Part shown: one piece after another, positions 51,307-56,273 of the stretch
Layout of the letters: each line of letters opens with the position of its first letter
How positions within the stretch are numbered: the stretch's first letter is position 1
Source: Lachnoclostridium sp. UBA5890
GTDB taxonomy: Bacteria; Bacillota; Clostridia; Lachnospirales; Lachnospiraceae
Direction of reading: 5' to 3'
Assembly: GCA_002431395.1 (NCBI GenBank)
Contig: DJEU01000031.1
Location: forward strand, 1 to 56,273
Length of the DNA: 56,273 nucleotides
Position numbers and translations under genes: made by a program
Notes under the pieces: generated by a model
What the model saw: only the letters and a program-made list of their open reading frames with translations
Told to the model about the DNA's origin: nothing
Databases searched by the model: none

Positions 51307-53298
51307 ATGAGAATCGCGTTAACCGGTAATCCCAATAGTGGTAAGACCACTATGTACAACGCATTGACGGGAAGAAACGAAAAGATTGGTAACTGGGCCG
51401 GCGTTACCGTGGACCGAAAAGAAAGTCCGATTAAAAAAGATCACTATGATGGCGCGAAGGAACTGATCGCAGTTGACCTTCCGGGTGCATATTCTATGTC
51501 CCCATTTACATCAGAGGAAAGTATTACAAGTGGTTATGTAAAAAATGAACACCCTGATGCGATCATCAACATCGTGGATGCTACAAACCTGAGCCGTAGT
51601 TTGTTCTTCACAACACAGCTTTTGGAACTGGGTATTCCGGTAATCGTTGCTTTGAATAAGAACGATATCAATGAGAAAAAAGGAACACAGATCAACGAAA
51701 CATTGTTGTCTGAAAAATTAGGCTGTCCTGTTATTAAAACAACATCTACAACTGACACAGGATTGAAAGATGTCGTTGCCGCTGCTGCTGAATTGGAAGG
51801 AAAAGGACAGGTTCCTCCCTATGTGCAGGGAAATATCAATCTGCATGACAAAAACGAAGTAGAAGCAGCAGACCGTAAACGTTTTGATTTTGTAAATGGT
51901 ATTGTAAAAGAAGTAGAAGTACGTAAAGTACAGACAAAGGAAAAGACAAAAGGAGATGCGATCGATAAGGTGCTCACGAATCCGGTTTCCGGTTTGATCA
52001 TCTTTGCAGCGATCATGTATCTTGTATTCTTTATTTCACAGTCAACACTTGGTACCTATCTGGCAGATATCCTGACCGGATGGATTGAGACATTCCAGGA
52101 ATGGGTAGGCGGATTGCTTGAAAATGCAAATCCTTTCCTGTATGCGCTTCTTGTTGATGGTATTATCGGTGGTGTAGGTGCCGTAGTTGGTTTCCTTCCA
52201 TTGGTAATGGTTATGTATTTCCTCATCGCCCTTTTGGAAGATTGTGGATACATGGCTCGTGCAACTGTCGTATTGGATCCGATCTTCAAACGTGTAGGTC
52301 TTTCCGGTAAATCCGTAATTCCTATGATCATCGGAACAGGATGTGGTATCCCGGCTATCATGGCTTGCCGTACCATCCGTAACGAAAGAGAACGTAGAAC
52401 AACAGCAATGCTGGCAACCTTCATGCCATGTGGAGCAAAACTTCCTGTAATCGCATTGTTTACAGGTGCTTTCTTCCCAGAGTCAAAATGGGTTGGACCA
52501 GTAATGTATTTTGTAGGAATCCTTTTGATCCTTCTTGGAGCACTTTTGGTAAAAGCAGTTACCGGTATGAAGTACAGAAAATCTTTCTTCATCATCGAGC
52601 TGCCTGAGTACAAAGTTCCAAGTTTGAAAATTGGTGTTTTGTCCATGTTAAATCGTGGTAAAGCATATATCAAAAAAGCAGGAACGGTTATTCTTGTTTG
52701 TAACACAGTAGTTCAGATCATGCAGTCCTTCAACTGGCATTTCGAAGCCATCGAAGAAGGCGCAGAGAATACTTCCATCCTTGCTAGTATCGCAGGACCA
52801 TTTGCAGTACTTCTTGTACCTGTTGTAGGTATCGCCGCTTGGCAGCTTGCTGCAGCAGCAATCACAGGATTTATCGCAAAAGAGAACGTAGTTGGTACAA
52901 TCGCTACGGTTTATGCGATCACAAACTTCATCGATCCGGATGAACTTGAGTTGATCGGAAGTGGTAACGCAGTTGCTACCGCAATGGGAATCACAAAAGT
53001 AGCAGCACTTGCTTACTTGATGTTCAACCTTTATACTCCACCATGTTTCGCAGCTTTGGGTGCTATGAACTCCGAGATGCAGAGTGGAAAATGGTTGTTT
53101 GCCGGTATCTGCCTCCAGTTGGCAACCGGTTTCACCGTAGGATTTTTAGTATACCAGATTGGTACATTGATCACGACAGGAAGCCTTGGTGCCGGATTTG
53201 TCGGCGGTTTGATCGCAGTACTTGTATTTGCAGCCGTAATCGTTACATTGATCATGAGAGCAAATCGAGCTATCGATACCGAGTACCAGTTAGACTAA
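51307..53298 (+). CDS. feoB: FeoB ferrous iron transporter
   Basis: A 663-residue membrane GTPase importing Fe(II). The N-terminal G domain shows G1 GNPNSGKTT (residues ~7-15), G3 DLPGAYS and G4 NKND; the C-terminal part has gate-type repeats with GCGIPAIMACRTI and FMPCGAKLPVIALF, and about eight to ten membrane helices. ATAAGGAGG precedes the ATG. Length is at the shorter end for FeoB. It lies with feoA and small metal-associated membrane proteins in one transcription unit. Confidence 0.96.
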   Translation: MRIALTGNPNSGKTTMYNALTGRNEKIGNWAGVTVDRKESPIKKDHYDGAKELIAVDLPGAYSMSPFTSEESITSGYVKNEHPDAIINIVDATNLSRSLFFTTQLLELGIPVIVALNKNDINEKKGTQINETLLSEKLGCPVIKTTSTTDTGLKDVVAAAAELEGKGQVPPYVQGNINLHDKNEVEAADRKRFDFVNGIVKEVEVRKVQTKEKTKGDAIDKVLTNPVSGLIIFAAIMYLVFFISQSTLGTYLADILTGWIETFQEWVGGLLENANPFLYALLVDGIIGGVGAVVGFLPLVMVMYFLIALLEDCGYMARATVVLDPIFKRVGLSGKSVIPMIIGTGCGIPAIMACRTIRNERERRTTAMLATFMPCGAKLPVIALFTGAFFPESKWVGPVMYFVGILLILLGALLVKAVTGMKYRKSFFIIELPEYKVPSLKIGVLSMLNRGKAYIKKAGTVILVCNTVVQIMQSFNWHFEAIEEGAENTSILASIAGPFAVLLVPVVGIAAWQLAAAAITGFIAKENVVGTIATVYAITNFIDPDELELIGSGNAVATAMGITKVAALAYLMFNLYTPPCFAALGAMNSEMQSGKWLFAGICLQLATGFTVGFLVYQIGTLITTGSLGAGFVGGLIAVLVFAAVIVTLIMRANRAIDTEYQLD

Positions 53299-53323
53299 TA
53301 ATGTAGAAAAGAGATGATGAATT

Positions 53324-53494
53324 ATGACAGGTATTATAGCAAATGTAGTTGTTATCTTACTCCTGGTAATCATCGTAGGCTCTTCCCTTCTTTACATTCG
53401 TAAAGAGAAGAAGAGGGGCATTCATTGTATCGGATGTCCGTCCGCAGGTTCGTGTACACGTTCCTGTGCATCAAAACCAAAGAAGAAAGATTAA
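53324..53494 (+). CDS. Small FeoB-associated Cys-rich membrane protein
   Basis: A 56-residue protein with one membrane helix (residues ~4-24) and a short tail HCIGCPSAGSCTRSCAS carrying four cysteines. It matches the FeoB-associated Cys-rich membrane protein type found next to feoB in Firmicutes. The start ATG follows GAGATGATGAATT, a weak site, 25 bp after feoB. The cysteines may bind iron close to the FeoB pore (inference). Confidence 0.82.
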   Translation: MTGIIANVVVILLLVIIVGSSLLYIRKEKKRGIHCIGCPSAGSCTRSCASKPKKKD

Positions 53495-53500
53495 AGGGGG

Positions 53501-53869
53501 ATGACGAAGTTGAATACGCAGACACTTTTAATCATAGTAATTCTCGTGCTGATATTGATCCCGGCGATCCGGACCAGCATCAAGCACATGAAAGGCGAAG
53601 GCGACTGCTGTGGCGGTCCCAAAGAAAAGCCGATCAAGAAAAAGATCTCCGGACCAGTACTTCGTGAGGTCACCGTACACATCGACGGCATGCACTGTCA
53701 GAATTGCCGGGTGCGGATCGAAAACCATCTGAATGAAATGGATGGCATCGTCGCAAAAGTGAATCTGAATAAGAAAGCTGCAACGATTTCGATCTACAAG
53801 GATATCGATGATCTGGAAATCCAGAATACCATCGAAAAACTTGGATATACTGTCGTGAGTATGGAATAA
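53501..53869 (+). CDS. Membrane-anchored heavy-metal-associated (HMA) domain protein
   Basis: A 122-residue protein with an N-terminal membrane helix (TLLIIVILVLILIPAI), a CCGG-containing linker and a C-terminal HMA domain (residues ~55-122) with the metal-binding GMHCQNC motif. It would bind a soft metal such as copper or zinc at the membrane. AAAGGGGG precedes the ATG, which lies 6 bp after the previous stop, so it belongs to the feo transcription unit. Confidence 0.88.
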   Translation: MTKLNTQTLLIIVILVLILIPAIRTSIKHMKGEGDCCGGPKEKPIKKKISGPVLREVTVHIDGMHCQNCRVRIENHLNEMDGIVAKVNLNKKAATISIYKDIDDLEIQNTIEKLGYTVVSME

Positions 53870-53896
53870 TATAGGCTAATAATTTACTCCTTTTTA

Positions 53897-54056
53897 TCCT
53901 GGGTCAACCAGGAAAGATGCCAGCGAATTGCTTCACAGCATGCAGGCATCAAAATCAATAATCGTGTATAAAATGACGAGAGCAGCTTTGGGCTGGCTGC
54001 AAATTGTCGAAAATTGAACTGCCGTGCAGAGAGTGATCTTTGTGCGGCGGTTTTTT
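53897..54056 (+). other. Possible structured RNA ending in a terminator
   Basis: Successive hairpins CCTGG-gtcaa-CCAGG (53900 region), GATGCC...GGCATC, and GCAGC...GCTGC are followed by a terminator-like hairpin (54017-54056). No promoter is evident, so this may simply be the 3' trailer of the feo transcript. Confidence 0.35.
54017..54056 (+). terminator. Terminator after the feo gene group
   Basis: AACTGCCG (54017-54024) pairs with CGGCGGTT (54045-54052; one G.U pair), followed by a run of T. Confidence 0.75.
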
Positions 54057-54058
54057 GT

Positions 54059-54076
54059 ATTACAAAGCTTTGTAAT
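54059..54076. promoter_or_regulatory. 18-bp perfect palindrome
   Basis: ATTACAAAGCTTTGTAAT directly follows the terminator. It could be an operator for the gene at 54280; no direct evidence. Confidence 0.4.
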
Positions 54077-54135
54077 TATGGGGATGAAATATTTCCTGTT
54101 AAATGGGAATAGTTTGGAGTTTTAGATCCTCAAAA

Positions 54136-54201
54136 TGTCCTAAAGTGGTAAGCAGGATGTCCGAATGTGGTAAAGAAAGGAGAGGGAAAATCTGGTATAA
54201 T
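54136..54201 (+). promoter_or_regulatory. Direct-repeat activator site and extended -10 promoter
   Basis: TGTCCTAAAGTGGTAA (54136-54151) and TGTCCGAATGTGGTAA (54158-54173) are direct repeats 22 bp apart. The extended -10 TGGTATAAT follows (hexamer 54196-54201) with no -35. The geometry resembles LytTR-type or other tandem activator sites. Confidence 0.55.
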
Positions 54202-54279
54202 AAAGCGTGTTGACGCAGGTGCGGCCGCCAAGGCTTGCAAGGTGTTGGTGGAAAAATATAATATGGAGGAAGTGCAGAT

Positions 54280-56273
54280 ATGTACAAGAAAGTTAAAAAA
54301 ATTATGGCACTTGGATTGACAATTGCCATGTGTGTGAGTAACATAGGAGTTGCAAGAGCACAAGAGACAACGACAGAAACAGGGGAAAGCAGTAATCAAG
54401 CAGAAGAAGCAGTTGTATCTGATGTTTCGAAGGAATTGACAGACATGGAACTTACCTATCGAATTGCAGAACAATGGGATAAACATTATAATGTTGAAGT
54501 TACATTAGAAAATGTGACGGATAAGAAGATAGACAATTGGGAAATAGATCTTCCGGCGAATTACGAGATTGAGAATATTTGGAATGCGGAGATCAGCGAC
54601 TCGGATGAAACGATGTATACAATCCATAATGCAGGATGGAATCAGGATATTTCCGAAAATGGAAAAGTGTCTTTTGGAATGACTGTGAAAGCAGAAAATA
54701 AACCAACATTTCCAGAATATGTAACTACAAATACGATTTGCTATGAAGTGGATCAGGAAAATTATGAAATGTCATTCAAGGTACACAGTAACTGGGATAA
54801 TAAAATAAATGGGCAGATCGTTATAACAAATAAAGGCGATAAAAAGATTGAGGATTGGAATGTATCGTTGCAATCAAATTTTAAATTAAAACAAATTTGG
54901 AATGCGTCGATTGAATATGAGGAAGAGGATGAAAAAGATAACTTTTACGATTTATGGAATCCTGGCTATAATCAGAACATCGAGCCAAAACAGAGTGTAG
55001 AGTTTGGGTTTATAGCTGAATGCGAAGGAAAACCAGAACTTTCAAATTTCGAATTATATGAAATGACTTCAGATTTTGAACTTGATGATTATGAAGAGGA
55101 TGAAAAGTTAGAGTTTGTAGATGACTTTATCTTAGATAGTGATTATTTTGAAACAAGAGAAGAATATGAGAAGTATTTGGAAGAGCATGGATATGAAGAT
55201 GATGCTCTGATTGAGACAGGAAGTTCGGAAAATGCTTCTCGCAAATCTCGGGCAAAGGCGGTGGATAGTACTGTACTGTTCACGGCAAAAGATATGATGA
55301 TATCAGAAACCGCAAGGGCAACACAACATTATCTTCCAATATCTGACAGGGTTTCTTATTTGATGTCCGCAGAAGGAAACGATGCGAATGTGGTAAAACG
55401 TACTGAGGATGAAAATGGGGGAGTAACGTTTAGTAAACCTACAAAATTTGAACAATTTGGACATGGACAGACATTTGAACAATTCACAATTCCGAACCGT
55501 GGAGAATTTTATTTGCTGGCAGGTGCAAGCAAAAAAAATTTGCTCAAAATCTCGCAATTGTGCCTCGTAGTTTTTTTGAGAAAAAGGTTTCAAATAATGA
55601 AAAAGCTAAATTTCATGATTGGAAAGAAAATACAGGGAATTTCCAAATTATGACGGGGTTAGCATGTGCAAACAAAGCTGGAAAGAAATCAGGCGATTTA
55701 TATCGAACAGATGCAGCTATTACTGCAGATGGAAGAATATTAGTGATATGGAAAGAACTGCAAGTTGGTACACAACCTAAACAGGAAATTAGTTTATATA
55801 ATATGGATAAATTGATAAAAGTATATGATGCTCAGAGAAAACAGGAGCAGAAAAAAGCGAAAAAGGGAACATTAAAGAAGAAAGACAAGAACAAAAGTCT
55901 TTCGCTGTCGTTTAGTGGAAAAAAGAAAAAACAATTGAGCAATGCTTGTATTGGCTCCTTTAGTGAAAAACCAACTAAAAAGAAGCAAGCTTTATTTAAA
56001 CCCAATAATTCATTTCAAGCGATTGATGTGGAAAATTATGCAGAAAATGGAAAAACTAGATGGCGTGTAGTGATTACAAGTGGAAATGAAATAAATGAAA
56101 CAAAGCAAGTTACAATCAGTCGAATCGAAGTAAAAATGGATAACGAGAAAGAAGGGAAATTAAGTTATAGTGTATTCCGAAATCATGTTGCCCTAAAGGA
56201 TGATCCGGCTGGAAAACTTGAACTCGAAGGAGGGCATATCATGGGAAAAGATAAGTTTGAATTTGTTTGCTTG
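54280..56273 (+). pseudogene. CBM2-like surface protein, frameshifted at an A8 tract, runs off the window
   Basis: The open frame runs 54280-55653 but the protein evidently continues in another frame to the window end. Features: signal peptide (1-~28), two CBM2-like modules (residues ~53-145 and ~152-255; IENIWNAEISD...NAGWNQDISENG and LKQIWNAS...NPGYNQNIEPKQ), an acidic linker (~260-310), then a beta-rich region. At 55531-55538 an A8 tract interrupts the frame; adding one A gives KKKFAQNLAIVPRSFFEKK and an uninterrupted frame to 56273 that resembles the gene at 190-1508. This may be a sequencing error, slippage or a real mutation. GGAGGAAG precedes ATG 54280. The ligand is unknown; CBM2-like modules suggest a glycan. 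Confidence 0.75.

Overview
The window looks like chromosome of a Gram-positive, plant-polysaccharide-degrading member of the Lachnospiraceae (Bacillota, Clostridia). Supporting signs are an endospore morphogenesis protein of the SipL type, a Veg-family protein, DUF3793 and DUF4358 proteins, a Re-type citrate synthase, BspA-like leucine-rich surface proteins, and xylan enzymes carrying lysine-rich Ig-like domains. I see no rRNA, tRNA, CRISPR array, prophage or transposase. The assignment comes from reading protein families by eye, not from a database search.

Layout. 0-3 kb: a decayed CBM2-like surface protein gene and a BspA-type leucine-rich-repeat surface protein. 2.9-15.5 kb: xylan utilisation (secreted GH10 xylanase, CBM22-SGNH esterase, GH115 alpha-glucuronidase, a lipoprotein), interrupted by an ECF thiamine S-component and a Re-citrate synthase/LysR divergent pair. 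15.6-18.8 kb: pantothenate synthesis (PanG-like ketopantoate reductase, panB, a GNAT, panC). 18.8-23.1 kb: a surface O-acylation type locus (SGNH, DUF4358, MBOAT, DHHW). 23.1-24.6 kb: an AAA_14/DUF4143 ATPase behind four 33-bp iterons. 24.6-31.6 kb: AraC regulator, nucleoside-hydrolase-like protein, GH39 xylosidase and a heterodimeric ABC exporter. 32-38.4 kb: CmpB-type membrane protein, radical SAM DNA-repair pair, MATE pump, zinc-ribbon membrane protein, Hpt protein. 38.7-40.2 kb: Fur-DUF3793-flavodoxin. 40.5-43.3 kb: GH127 arabinofuranosidase with an opposed AraC regulator. 43.5-45.6 kb: LemA-like protein and a membrane receptor with a degenerate GGDEF domain. 46.1-48.2 kb: Lrp, panD, coaBC. 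48.3-50.4 kb: Veg and SipL. 50.5-53.9 kb: DtxR-type regulator, feoAB and two small metal-associated membrane proteins. 54.3 kb to the end: a second, frameshifted, partial CBM2-like surface protein homologous to the first.

Working together: the secreted xylanase and esterase would cut and deacetylate xylan outside; GH115, GH39 and GH127 lack visible signal peptides and would finish the oligosaccharides inside. The panG/panB/panC and panD/coaBC blocks together cover most of the route to 4'-phosphopantetheine. An identical-arm operator (GTTAGT-N4-ACTAAC) lies at the promoters of both the Fur-DUF3793-flavodoxin operon and feoAB, suggesting one iron-starvation regulon run by the adjacent DtxR-type regulator.

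The most unusual content is non-coding. There is a dispersed structured repeat with terminal arms GTAACTATTCAG / CTGAATAGTTAC (six copies plus one degenerate half). Two distant arrays share an exact 52-bp period and each ends just upstream of an extended -10 promoter. Four 33-bp iterons precede the AAA ATPase. A 16-bp palindrome is shared between the lrp-panD and feoAB regions. Two surface-protein genes are broken at poly-A tracts.
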